Shown here piece by piece: positions 27,766-35,318 of a stretch of DNA of 64,000 bases. Made by a program: the position numbers and the translations under genes. Source of the DNA: JAGOFO01 sp964522105 (GTDB lineage: Bacteria; Myxococcota_A; UBA9042; DTJE01); the NCBI GenBank assembly GCA_964522105.1, contig CAZFVA010000004.1, forward strand, positions 1-64,000. Reading direction: 5' to 3'. Every line of letters begins with the position of its first letter. Position 1 is the first letter of the stretch. A model generated the notes under the pieces. The model was not told the DNA's origin. It searched no databases and was given only the letters and a program-made list of their open reading frames with translations.

Positions 27766-28738
27766 TATTCTCCGGTACGGTCGATTTGCTGCCGTTTTTA
27801 ATGTTCAGACCTGACTTACGTTTTACGGCGTACATCACCGCACCAAAAATGAACAACGGAATTCCGGCCGCCTGCGACGATGACAGGCCAAAAACTTCGC
27901 CCCGCGCATCGGCCCTTAAAAATTCAACAGCGAACCTTGCAACCGCATATGCCATGCAGAACACAAAAAACAACTGCCCTGAAAACTTCTTACGAGGGCG
28001 TAACCAGAAATAGATCCAGGCAAAGATCAGCAGACAGGCGGCCGCCTCGTAAAGCTGAGTCGGATGCACCGGAAGCGACTGAGTCGCCGTCTTCGCAATC
28101 AGACCGTCATCAAGATGAAGCTTCCATGCCGGGCTCCCTTTCGGAAAAGCTATACCGGGGGGTGCGGCACACGTCCGTCCGAAGCAGCAACCGGCCAGAA
28201 AACAACCTATTCTTCCAAAAACAAGGCCCAGTGGGATTGCGTAGCCCCCGAGATCTGTAATCTCCCACAACGGGTACCGGCGGCGCATTATGTACCAGAA
28301 GCCGACAACACAGGCCAGCCCGAGGCCCCCATAAAACGTCAACCCGCCATACCAGAATTTGACCGCCCGCAGACAGTCCCTTCCCTGATGACACTTTCCG
28401 GTTTCGGCATTACACAGCTCACCTTTCTTCGCGGTAATACAGTCCTGCGCCGTTACGCATTTCCTGTCACCGGGGATCAGTTCCCCTTCAACCTTGTAAG
28501 GGTCTGTACAAAGATGAACGTAATCCATGAAGTAGCCGTCGACAGTCACGTGCATCAGCCTGGCGCCAAGCAGCCCGACAAGGATCATCATGATGCCGAG
28601 GTCCAGAATGATGTTTCCGTCCAGGCCACGCCTGATCCAGTCGCGGTGCGCCAGCATGATTACAAGCGTGTACCCGCCCATCAACATCGTGAAGTAGGCC
28701 GGAAAATCCATACCGAAGATTGTGAAGGTGCCGTGCAC
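27752..28738 (-). CDS. lgt: prolipoprotein diacylglyceryl transferase with a Cys-rich insert
   Basis: A 328-residue inner-membrane enzyme that moves diacylglycerol from phosphatidylglycerol to the lipobox cysteine of prolipoproteins, needed for the several lipoproteins in this window. The Lgt signature region is GLVFGRIGCFLAGCCFGRTC, followed later by HPTQLYEA. An unusual insert of about 45 residues (77-123) between the first periplasmic segment and FWYGGLTFYGG contains six cysteines (77, 94, 100, 109, 116, 122). The GTG at 28738 is chosen because GCGGAGGCCAT precedes it; a TTG at 28771 would add 11 residues. The gene overlaps the exoribonuclease gene by 14 bases. Confidence 0.92.
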   Translation of the reverse strand: MHGTFTIFGMDFPAYFTMLMGGYTLVIMLAHRDWIRRGLDGNIILDLGIMMILVGLLGARLMHVTVDGYFMDYVHLCTDPYKVEGELIPGDRKCVTAQDCITAKKGELCNAETGKCHQGRDCLRAVKFWYGGLTFYGGLGLACVVGFWYIMRRRYPLWEITDLGGYAIPLGLVFGRIGCFLAGCCFGRTCAAPPGIAFPKGSPAWKLHLDDGLIAKTATQSLPVHPTQLYEAAACLLIFAWIYFWLRPRKKFSGQLFFVFCMAYAVARFAVEFLRADARGEVFGLSSSQAAGIPLFIFGAVMYAVKRKSGLNIKNGSKSTVPENNGIE

Positions 28739-28857
28739 ATGGCCTCCGCTTTCAACGAACCTATTGTACAAGGATATGGTGTTTCTGAAACGGTATCAGC
28801 AGCACCTGGTGATTAATGATTTATCAGAAGAAAAATTGCCGGGAAAGCGAGTCGATC

Positions 28858-30618
28858 CTAGAAGATTCCGCCAAGAATATCAGCGATATCAAAACACATA
28901 TTCTGGGGGAATGACGGTGAGAGCTGTCCTCCGGGACAGATCAGATCGCCCATGCCCGCAAGAAGCGAACCCAGGACGCAGAGGATAGACATGTCGGTAC
29001 ATGTCTTGCCACTCAAACACGGATTATCAGCGTCACAGGCGCAATAGCCGGAACCGGTCGAAGGAATTTCCATCGGCATTCCGCCGCCGCCCATAACACC
29101 GAACAGCAGAACGATAAGGTCAAAGCACTTCTGTCCGGGGGCGCAACAGGCCGAGCTGCCGTCGCAGGTGCCGGCCGGGTCATAGCAGATACCGCTTCCG
29201 CCGACCTGTGCACAGGCAAGGGACGCGCCGGTCGAAGCTGGCGGACAATCGATGTCAGTGGTACACATCGCTGCGCAACTTCCTTCCTTCTGACAGATAG
29301 CGCCGACATCATCTACACATGAATAAATCGGGTCGCCGGTGCAGGTACAGGCCGGGCCGACAAGGGCGCAATCAGCGTCAACCTTGCACTGGACACACTG
29401 CTCAACGCCTTGAACAATGGCGCAGATCGGGAAGTCGGCTGTGCACAGACCGCCGCACTGAACGACGCCTTCACAGGTGCCTTCGGGAAGACAGTAACCG
29501 GTAGCTTCCTCGTATTCCAGGCAGTCATCATCAACGCAGCACTGTTTGCATTCGCCGTCATCACACATCTTGGTGCCGGTTGAGCAGGTGCTGACTTCAC
29601 AGGTGTGGGTGCCGGTGTCGCACTCGTCATCACCTTCACAGTTATCCGAGGTCAGGCATTCGACGCAGGTGCCGTCTTCAAGCGGATACGGGGTATCGCC
29701 TTCGCAGCCCTTGCAACCTTCGCCGGTCGGGACGCACATCTTGACGCCCTTGCCATTGTCGGTACAGGCCTGAGTAGCGGTATCCGGGCAAGTACCGTCG
29801 GCACATTCAGGTACGCACACGCCGGTCGGGCTTCCAGTTTCTTTGTAGCAGCGCAGATCAGCGGCGCAATCGTAATCGTATGTACAGCTGAGGCACTCAG
29901 CTTTGCATGCCTTACACGCACCGGAGTTCAAGTCGCAGCACATACCTTCATCACAGGGGGTATCGGAGGCGCATGTCGGACAACTGTATGAAACGGGCAG
30001 ACAGCTCTTGGAGCCGCCCGACGCGTAACAGATGTATCCGGGCTCACAGTTGCCATCATCAGCGCATTCACGCAGACAATGTTTTTCAGCGCCGACCGGC
30101 TGGCAGGAATATCCAGCGCCGCAATCAACGTTGGTCTCACACGTGGCGCAGTCCTTAACTTCATCGGGAATAATGATTTCCGGCACAACGTCTGCCGTGA
30201 CTACAGTGTCTTCTCTGGGGACATCTGCCTCAACGGTATCTTCAATGGTATCACCGGTCGTCGTCTTCACTTCGCACAGGCCATCTTTACATTCGGTGTT
30301 GATATCAACACACGCCTTGGCCGGGTAACAGACCAGGCCCGCATCTTCCAGGCAGGGCTGATCGGCATAGCAAAGCGGGGCCGAGCAGTACTTCCACTGG
30401 GCATCTTTACCGACACGATCGCCGGGGAAACAGAATTCGCCGCTCTGGCAATCTGCTTTAGTGTTACAGGGACTCTCTTTGCAGACCAGCTCCCCGCAGA
30501 CTTCACCGGCGGGACAATCAAAACTCGTAACACAGGCGTCCGTCGTGCCGCTTCCGCAAGCAACGGCGAACATTGCCACAAACGATGCGGCCAGAATAAC
30601 CAGAGCAACCTTTCTCAT
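28858..30618 (-). CDS. Cys-rich surface lipoprotein
   Basis: A 586-residue predicted lipoprotein. MRKVALVILAASFVAMFAVA is followed by CGSG, a plausible lipobox. The mature part has well over fifty cysteines in repeating units such as CVTSFDCPAGEVCGELVC and CRECxDDGNCEPGYIC-like modules, resembling disulfide-rich EGF/Dickkopf-like modules found in predatory and myxobacterial-type surface proteins. An Asp/Glu/Thr-rich linker (about residues 125-160) separates the first module from the others. The last 80 residues lose the repeat and end in a Gly/Leu-rich segment. ATG 30618 follows AGGAGAGGG and is downstream of a strong promoter; the in-frame upstream ATG at 30648 is rejected. Adhesive or binding role is inference only. 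Confidence 0.85.
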   Translation of the reverse strand: MRKVALVILAASFVAMFAVACGSGTTDACVTSFDCPAGEVCGELVCKESPCNTKADCQSGEFCFPGDRVGKDAQWKYCSAPLCYADQPCLEDAGLVCYPAKACVDINTECKDGLCEVKTTTGDTIEDTVEADVPREDTVVTADVVPEIIIPDEVKDCATCETNVDCGAGYSCQPVGAEKHCLRECADDGNCEPGYICYASGGSKSCLPVSYSCPTCASDTPCDEGMCCDLNSGACKACKAECLSCTYDYDCAADLRCYKETGSPTGVCVPECADGTCPDTATQACTDNGKGVKMCVPTGEGCKGCEGDTPYPLEDGTCVECLTSDNCEGDDECDTGTHTCEVSTCSTGTKMCDDGECKQCCVDDDCLEYEEATGYCLPEGTCEGVVQCGGLCTADFPICAIVQGVEQCVQCKVDADCALVGPACTCTGDPIYSCVDDVGAICQKEGSCAAMCTTDIDCPPASTGASLACAQVGGSGICYDPAGTCDGSSACCAPGQKCFDLIVLLFGVMGGGGMPMEIPSTGSGYCACDADNPCLSGKTCTDMSILCVLGSLLAGMGDLICPGGQLSPSFPQNMCFDIADILGGIF

Positions 30619-30964
30619 ATTCCCTCTCCTAACCAGATTTGGAACCAAACAATAACAAAGCCAAGGGATTATATTAGATTATCAGGCTGATATTCAAGTA
30701 CGACCTTCCTGACGTTCAAAAAACCTGCATGTCTTCGATTTTCCAGTTTTTTTTCACTTCCAAACCGATACCGCTACGGCAATAACATCAATCATTTTCC
30801 CCAATACCCTTGTCAAATCGAACATTTCCACTCCAGTTTGAACAGGTCCACTCCTTATATAGCGTCGACTGGATCGTTGACTGGAACACAGGCGGGCCTG
30901 ATAATCTGCCGGTTGTTTCTAACCGGACCGGCAACATTTTCAGCCGGACTGGAGTCGCTTTCAG
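30619..30964. other. intergenic region between divergent lipoprotein and M23 genes
   Basis: 346 bases. It holds the leftward promoter described separately, a small hairpin CCGGTT-GTTTCT-AACCGG at 30909-30926 in the presumed M23 leader, and a TATATA at about 30856 without a well-placed -35. No RNA gene or further ORF is recognised. Confidence 0.5.
30668..30697 (-). promoter_or_regulatory. predicted sigma-70 promoter for the Cys-rich lipoprotein
   Basis: On the minus strand TTGAAT, an 18-base spacer and a perfect TATAAT are present. The -10 is 50 bases before the ATG at 30618, giving a leader of about 40 bases. One of the best promoters in the window. Confidence 0.6.
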
Positions 30965-32314
30965 ATGGATAACCCGCTTTTCGTAAAAGGAATGGACAGC
31001 CCGAAGAAAAATCGCTTCAGCGCCGGGATTGCCTTCATCATTATTGCTGCTGCCGCCCTTTTCAACCATCTGATTACCGATCACGACGCCGCAACGCGTA
31101 CGACCGGCCCGTCGCTTGAAGTCAGACTGGCAGGCCCGATATCAGCAACCGAGGACCGGACAACGGTCAGGCCGGAAGCTGAATACGCCGGACCTGTTGA
31201 AACGACCAGAACCGTTTCTGTCAAATTGAGATCGGGCGAAACGGCGGCCGGGGCACTCGCCCGCGTCGGCGTTGATCCTGTAAGTGCGGGAATGGCCCTT
31301 GGCGCCCTCAGCGATGATGTCAACATGAAGTCGCTGCGGCCCGGCCAGCAAATCACCGCAGACATCAATATGGAAGGACGCGTGAAGGCGCTCAGATTTC
31401 CACTGAATCACATCGATTATCTGGAGTCTGTCCCTGACGCGTCCGGGACCGGCTTTGAAGCGGTCAGAAAGGAATTGCCGACAGACAAGGAAATCATCGA
31501 AGCCGCCTGCAGACTGAAAGGATCTCTGTACGACAGTTTCAGAGCCTGTGATCTGGACACCGACCTTGTCTCGATCGTTGTTGGCCTTCTGGAAAGCCAG
31601 GTCGACTTTTTTACTGACATCAGAAAGGGCGACACGATCAGAATCGTCGTTGAAAAGGAAAGTATCAACGGGATTTTCATCCGTTATGGCAGCATCGAAG
31701 GCCTGATTCTGGACGGCAAGCTGGTTTCGGCCGGCGCCTTCATGCACAAATCTGCCGGCAACGAAGTCACCTACTACGATTCCGAAGGGTTCTCTGTTGA
31801 ACGCCCGTTCCTGCGAACACCGCTCAAATACAACAGCGTCACTTCAAATTACTCGCACCGCCGCCTTGATCCCATTCTTCACGCATACACCCCCCAGAAG
31901 GCGGTGGACTACGCCGCCCCGAAGGGCACCCCGGTCTATGCGGTCGGCGCCGGCGAAGTCATTTTCAGCGGACGCAAAGCTTCCAATGGAAATCTTGTAG
32001 TGATCGGGCATTCAGATGGCCTTCAATCGTATTACGCCCATCTTGAAACTATCAGAAAGGGCATACGCCAGGGCGTTACAGTCGACAGAAGGATGCAGAT
32101 CGGAACGGTCGGCGCGACAGGCAAAGCAAAAAACATTCACCTGCATTTTGCAGCGGCCAGTTACGGCAAATTTGTCCATCCGAAAACGTTGACTGACAAG
32201 GCGGGCGTTCCAATTGGTGCTTCTGAAAAAGATGATTATCTGGCATTTGTCGGAAGAATGACGGGCAGGCTCAAGTCACTCCCGGTCAGGGGCGTTGACT
32301 TGCCAACTCTATGA
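30965..32314 (+). CDS. M23 (LytM-like) endopeptidase-family protein, one zinc ligand apparently replaced
   Basis: A 449-residue envelope protein with an N-terminal membrane anchor (about residues 18-37), an OapA/LysM-like region (KLRSGETAAGALARVG), a middle domain as in MepM/Csd3, and a C-terminal M23 domain. M23 enzymes cut peptide cross-links of peptidoglycan using Zn bound by HxxxD and HxH. Here the HxxxD site reads QKAVD: Gln311 stands where His is expected, with Asp315 kept. The catalytic His359 (YYAHL) and the HLH pair (392, 394) are kept. His306 lies five residues upstream and might compensate. It could be a non-catalytic LytM regulator like EnvC, or an altered enzyme. Confidence 0.88.
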   Translation: MDNPLFVKGMDSPKKNRFSAGIAFIIIAAAALFNHLITDHDAATRTTGPSLEVRLAGPISATEDRTTVRPEAEYAGPVETTRTVSVKLRSGETAAGALARVGVDPVSAGMALGALSDDVNMKSLRPGQQITADINMEGRVKALRFPLNHIDYLESVPDASGTGFEAVRKELPTDKEIIEAACRLKGSLYDSFRACDLDTDLVSIVVGLLESQVDFFTDIRKGDTIRIVVEKESINGIFIRYGSIEGLILDGKLVSAGAFMHKSAGNEVTYYDSEGFSVERPFLRTPLKYNSVTSNYSHRRLDPILHAYTPQKAVDYAAPKGTPVYAVGAGEVIFSGRKASNGNLVVIGHSDGLQSYYAHLETIRKGIRQGVTVDRRMQIGTVGATGKAKNIHLHFAAASYGKFVHPKTLTDKAGVPIGASEKDDYLAFVGRMTGRLKSLPVRGVDLPTL

Positions 32315-32323
32315 TAACGCCGC

Positions 32324-33055
32324 TTATTTATCCTTGATTTTCCAGTAATGTGTACACGCCTGTTTGATGCCTTTTTTGCACGCTGACTCAAGACTGATCT
32401 TCGCCTGGGCATAGTCGCCCTTCTGCTTCAAAACAAGGCCAAGACCAAACTCAGCCTTATTGAAGGTCGGATCACGCTCAAGCGCGACCTTGTACATGGC
32501 TATGGCGCCATCGAAATCTTCCTTCTTTCGCAGAACGTTCGCCGCCTTGAAAGCTGGCTGAACTTCTTTCGGGAACATCTTCATCGTCTTCTGATACTGC
32601 TCGAGCGCCTCGTCCAGCTTTCCCTGCCCGACATATGACGCCGCCAGGCCCATCATCATATCCAGGTCCTTTTTTTCCAGCTTCATGGCCTTCAGGTATG
32701 AATCCTCGGCAACATCGCAAAAGCGGAGACGCTGGCAAACTTCTGCATGACCTTTATGAGCCTTGAAGGCGCCCTTGTTCAAAGCGGCGGCGGCCTCGTA
32801 TGCGGCCTGAGCCTCGGGCAGCCGGTTAAGCCAGTCGTACGCATAGGCCAGATTAAGCTGATACTTGAAAACCTTCGGCTCGAAGGTCACAGCCTTCTGA
32901 AACTTGGAAAGCGCCTCTTCCATTTTCTTCTGCTTGGCCAGTTCGACACCATCAGTGAAGAACTTTTCCGCAATCGGGGATGTTGCGGCCGAAGCGTTTA
33001 CAGCAAAAGAAAGACAAACAACGATTGATACTGCCAGACCCCTGAAACTCATCAT
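32324..33055 (-). CDS. periplasmic TPR protein
   Basis: A 243-residue secreted protein. A signal peptide ends near VNASA, and about six TPR units follow (for example AEKFFTDGVELAKQKKMEEA and ALSKFQKAVTFEPKVFKYQL). The last TPR lies next to a two-cysteine segment (SACKKGIKQACTHYW). The start codon directly abuts the stop of the HIT gene (TAAATGATG), and AGGAGG lies nine bases upstream inside that gene, so the two are coupled. A second ATG at 33052 is possible. Probable protein-protein interaction module in the envelope; no specific role can be given. Confidence 0.85.
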   Translation of the reverse strand: MMSFRGLAVSIVVCLSFAVNASAATSPIAEKFFTDGVELAKQKKMEEALSKFQKAVTFEPKVFKYQLNLAYAYDWLNRLPEAQAAYEAAAALNKGAFKAHKGHAEVCQRLRFCDVAEDSYLKAMKLEKKDLDMMMGLAASYVGQGKLDEALEQYQKTMKMFPKEVQPAFKAANVLRKKEDFDGAIAMYKVALERDPTFNKAEFGLGLVLKQKGDYAQAKISLESACKKGIKQACTHYWKIKDK

Positions 33056-33547
33056 TTACTCCTCCTGATCTTTGAACGCCTGAATTAACCGACCCCGGGT
33101 AACCTCAAGCGCCTCTGGAATAACCTTTACATCAGACATGACAGAAATGAAATTGGTGTCTCCATTCCAACGCGGAACCACATGGATATGAACATGATCT
33201 TTAAGTCCGGCCCCTGCGGCCTGACCGACGTTCATTCCAACATTAAAACCTTGAGGACAGTATGCCGCCCGCAGCGCCCGCAGACAGCGCTGCACAAGCA
33301 GGCCCATCTCCATCATTTCGGCAGACGACAGGTCTTCAGGGGCGGCGACATGGCGATAAGGGGCAATCATAATATGCCCCGACACGTATGGATAACGGTT
33401 CAATATCACGAAAGATTCGACGCCTTTGAAAATCACCAGATTGGATTCATCAGGATTGCAATGCTTAACGGGACACAGAAAACAATCGCAATCCCCCCCT
33501 GATTCCTTGACGTACTGCATTCTCCAGGGGGCAAAAATCTGTTTCAT
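33056..33547 (-). CDS. HIT family nucleotide hydrolase/phosphorylase
   Basis: A 163-residue HIT protein with the active-site triad HVHIHVVPRW and the family block GHIMIAPYRHV. The N-terminus, CDCFLC with a later cysteine and histidine (PVKHC), resembles the Zn-binding site of the Ap4A phosphorylase-like HIT subgroup. Members cleave dinucleoside polyphosphates or AMP-X bonds. It lies 33 bases downstream of clpX in the same direction, and a perfect TATAAT in that spacer might give it an extra promoter, though no good -35 is seen. The stop abuts the TPR gene. Confidence 0.9.
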   Translation of the reverse strand: MKQIFAPWRMQYVKESGGDCDCFLCPVKHCNPDESNLVIFKGVESFVILNRYPYVSGHIMIAPYRHVAAPEDLSSAEMMEMGLLVQRCLRALRAAYCPQGFNVGMNVGQAAGAGLKDHVHIHVVPRWNGDTNFISVMSDVKVIPEALEVTRGRLIQAFKDQEE

Positions 33548-33567
33548 CTGGTGGTCTTATTATAGTC

Positions 33568-33585
33568 CTTGATCCCGGGATCAAG
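33568..33585. repeat. 18-bp perfect palindrome at the 3' end of clpX
   Basis: CTTGATCCCGGGATCAAG reads the same on both strands and covers the clpX stop codon. On the minus strand it can form a six-pair stem with a six-base loop. No T tract follows, so it is not a typical terminator; it might be a transcript-end stabiliser or a protein site. Confidence 0.45.
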
Positions 33586-34843
33586 CGGTTTGGGCCTCTT
33601 CCGAATAAACTACTAGAGGTCTTTCACCCCTGACTACAGCGTCCTCGCTGATTACAACTTCTTTGACGCCTTTTTCACCTGGAAGCTCAAACATCAGATC
33701 CAGCATCACTTTTTCCATTATGGAACGAAGTCCGCGCGCGCCGGTACCCCTTTCCACAGCCTGATGCGCCACAGCCTGAAGGGCCTCAGCTGTGTATCTG
33801 ACCCCGATTCCTTCCATCTCAAAAATAGCCTGATACTGTTTGGTCAGCGCATTTCTGGGCTCTGTCAAAATTCTGACCAGCGCCGCCTGATCAAGCACGT
33901 CCAGACTGGCCGTAATGGCAAAACGACCGACAAATTCAGGAATAAGACCAAATTTAATCAAATCTTCAGGTTCTGTATTTTTCAGAATTTCGCCGACAGA
34001 CGTTGCCTTCCTGGAGTTGGACCTGGTGCCAAAACCGATCGTTCCGCCCCGCATCCTTTCGGAAACAACGCTGTCCAGACCCACAAAAGCACCACCGCAG
34101 ATAAACAGAATGTCAGTGGTATCTACTTGAATATATTCCTGTTGTGGATGTTTCCGCCCACCTTTCGGGGGCACGTTGGCGACAGTCCCTTCCAGAATTT
34201 TCAACAGGGCCTGCTGCACTCCCTCACCAGAAACATCCCGTGTAATAGACGGGCTGTCGCCTTTGCGGGCAATCTTATCTATTTCATCAATATAGATGAT
34301 GCCGCGCCTGGCAGCTTCAATATCCCAATCTGCCGCCTGCAGCAAAGAAAGAATAACGTTTTCAACATCTTCACCGACATATCCGGCTTCAGTCAAAGAC
34401 GTCGCGTCAACAATCGTAAATGGTACATTCAGGACTCTGGCCAGAGTCTGGGCAAGCAGTGTCTTTCCGCTGCCTGTAGGCCCGAGCATCAGAATATTGC
34501 TTTTTTGAATCTCGACCCCGTCCCGACGTTTCCTGTAACCACTTTGAATTCTCATGTAGTGGTTATAAACAGCAACGGCCAGAACCTTTTTGGCATACTC
34601 CTGACCAATCACATATTCATCAAGAACAGCGACAAGTTCCCTCGGCCTCAGTATTCCACCAAGACCAGGGGCAGTTTTATCCCCGGCATCCCTGTCATTA
34701 TTAATAAGACCGTTACACATCTCGATACATTCATCGCAGATGTAAACGTTAGGCCCGGCAATCAGTCGCCTGGCCTGCGTCTTAGGTTTTCCGCAGAAAG
34801 AACAGAAGACCTTTCGACGTTGATTGTCCTCGTCACGCACCAT
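33581..34843 (-). CDS. clpX: ClpX, ATP-dependent protease specificity subunit
   Basis: A 420-residue protein, normal for the family. It opens with the four-cysteine Zn-binding domain (CSFCGKPKTQ and YICDECIEMC), then the AAA+ module with Walker A GPTGSGKT, Walker B IIYIDEIDKIA, and the family motif RDVSGEGVQQALLKI. ClpX unfolds tagged proteins and feeds them to ClpP. clpP and tig, often upstream, are absent here. A ribosome site CGGAG lies ten bases before the ATG and a near-consensus promoter lies 51 bases upstream. A 371-codon antisense frame covers most of the gene but has no family features and is regarded as a shadow. Confidence 0.97.
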   Translation of the reverse strand: MVRDEDNQRRKVFCSFCGKPKTQARRLIAGPNVYICDECIEMCNGLINNDRDAGDKTAPGLGGILRPRELVAVLDEYVIGQEYAKKVLAVAVYNHYMRIQSGYRKRRDGVEIQKSNILMLGPTGSGKTLLAQTLARVLNVPFTIVDATSLTEAGYVGEDVENVILSLLQAADWDIEAARRGIIYIDEIDKIARKGDSPSITRDVSGEGVQQALLKILEGTVANVPPKGGRKHPQQEYIQVDTTDILFICGGAFVGLDSVVSERMRGGTIGFGTRSNSRKATSVGEILKNTEPEDLIKFGLIPEFVGRFAITASLDVLDQAALVRILTEPRNALTKQYQAIFEMEGIGVRYTAEALQAVAHQAVERGTGARGLRSIMEKVMLDLMFELPGEKGVKEVVISEDAVVRGERPLVVYSEEAQTA

Positions 34844-34871
34844 TTGTTAACTCCGGAAATATCTTTAACGG

Positions 34872-34885
34872 TCCGGTAAACCGGA
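34872..34885. promoter_or_regulatory. inverted repeat in the clpX leader
   Basis: TCCGGT and ACCGGA are separated by two bases, placed about ten bases downstream of the predicted clpX -10. This is a position where a repressor could act, but the repeat is short and could be chance. Confidence 0.3.
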
Positions 34886-34893
34886 TCGCTACC

Positions 34894-34922
34894 ATTGTAA
34901 AGGTACAGGAACAGTATGGCAA
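34894..34922 (-). promoter_or_regulatory. predicted sigma-70 promoter of clpX
   Basis: On the minus strand TTGCCA, a 17-base spacer and TACAAT match five of six positions in each hexamer with ideal spacing. The start site would lie near 34887, about 44 bases before the ATG. Confidence 0.6.
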
Positions 34923-35318
34923 ACTCAGGACTCCTGTAGATAACCCGGTTCAAAAACAAATCATAACCCTGTCTGATGTCTGTAGAGGGCCGGTTGAACG
35001 ATTATCAAAACTGATCAGGCCGTCAGCCCTGATGTTCAATGATGAACTTTGTGAACTGGTTCGTTCTGATAATTTGAACACTGCAAATCATGTAAATATG
35101 ACATTAACTTCAAAGACTTATACATTTGTACAGACAAAGCTGACACCCTTGTTCTCTGTACTGATCCAAATTCTATAGATTCAATAATTAAGAATAGAAA
35201 TAGTCGAAGAGTTGTTAATTGACCAAGATGAGCGGTCGACAACCAGCAGGTCCAAAACTAGAATCACGTTTATGCAGGGTCTGTTCGTGTCCTGAAAGAT
35301 TTGAGGTGTTTTTTTCTG

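Larger units (their letters stand above)
34844..35318. other. 475-bp AT-rich intergenic region; composition switch point
   Basis: It contains the clpX promoter, a small palindrome, and an AT-rich stretch from about 35075 to 35220. A DnaA-box-like TGTAGATAA lies at 34935-34943 (one mismatch to TGTGGATAA). Weaker two-mismatch variants include TTATACATT near 35119 and TTATGCAGG near 35270. A frame open from before 34840 to a TAG at 35176-35178 has no ATG until 35032 and would give 48 residues without recognisable similarity; it is not called. No tRNA or other RNA gene is seen. The plus-strand base bias changes across this region, as described in the findings. Confidence 0.5.

Noticed and set aside
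33764..34879. 371-codon plus-strand open frame antisense to clpX
   Set aside because: It lies almost wholly within clpX, has no ribosome site, signal or domain, and its composition is explained by the clpX codons. Treated as a shadow.
34840..35178. Open plus-strand frame through the clpX upstream region, with an ATG only at 35032 (48 residues)
   Set aside because: No ribosome site, no recognisable similarity and AT-rich composition; most likely a chance frame in intergenic DNA.
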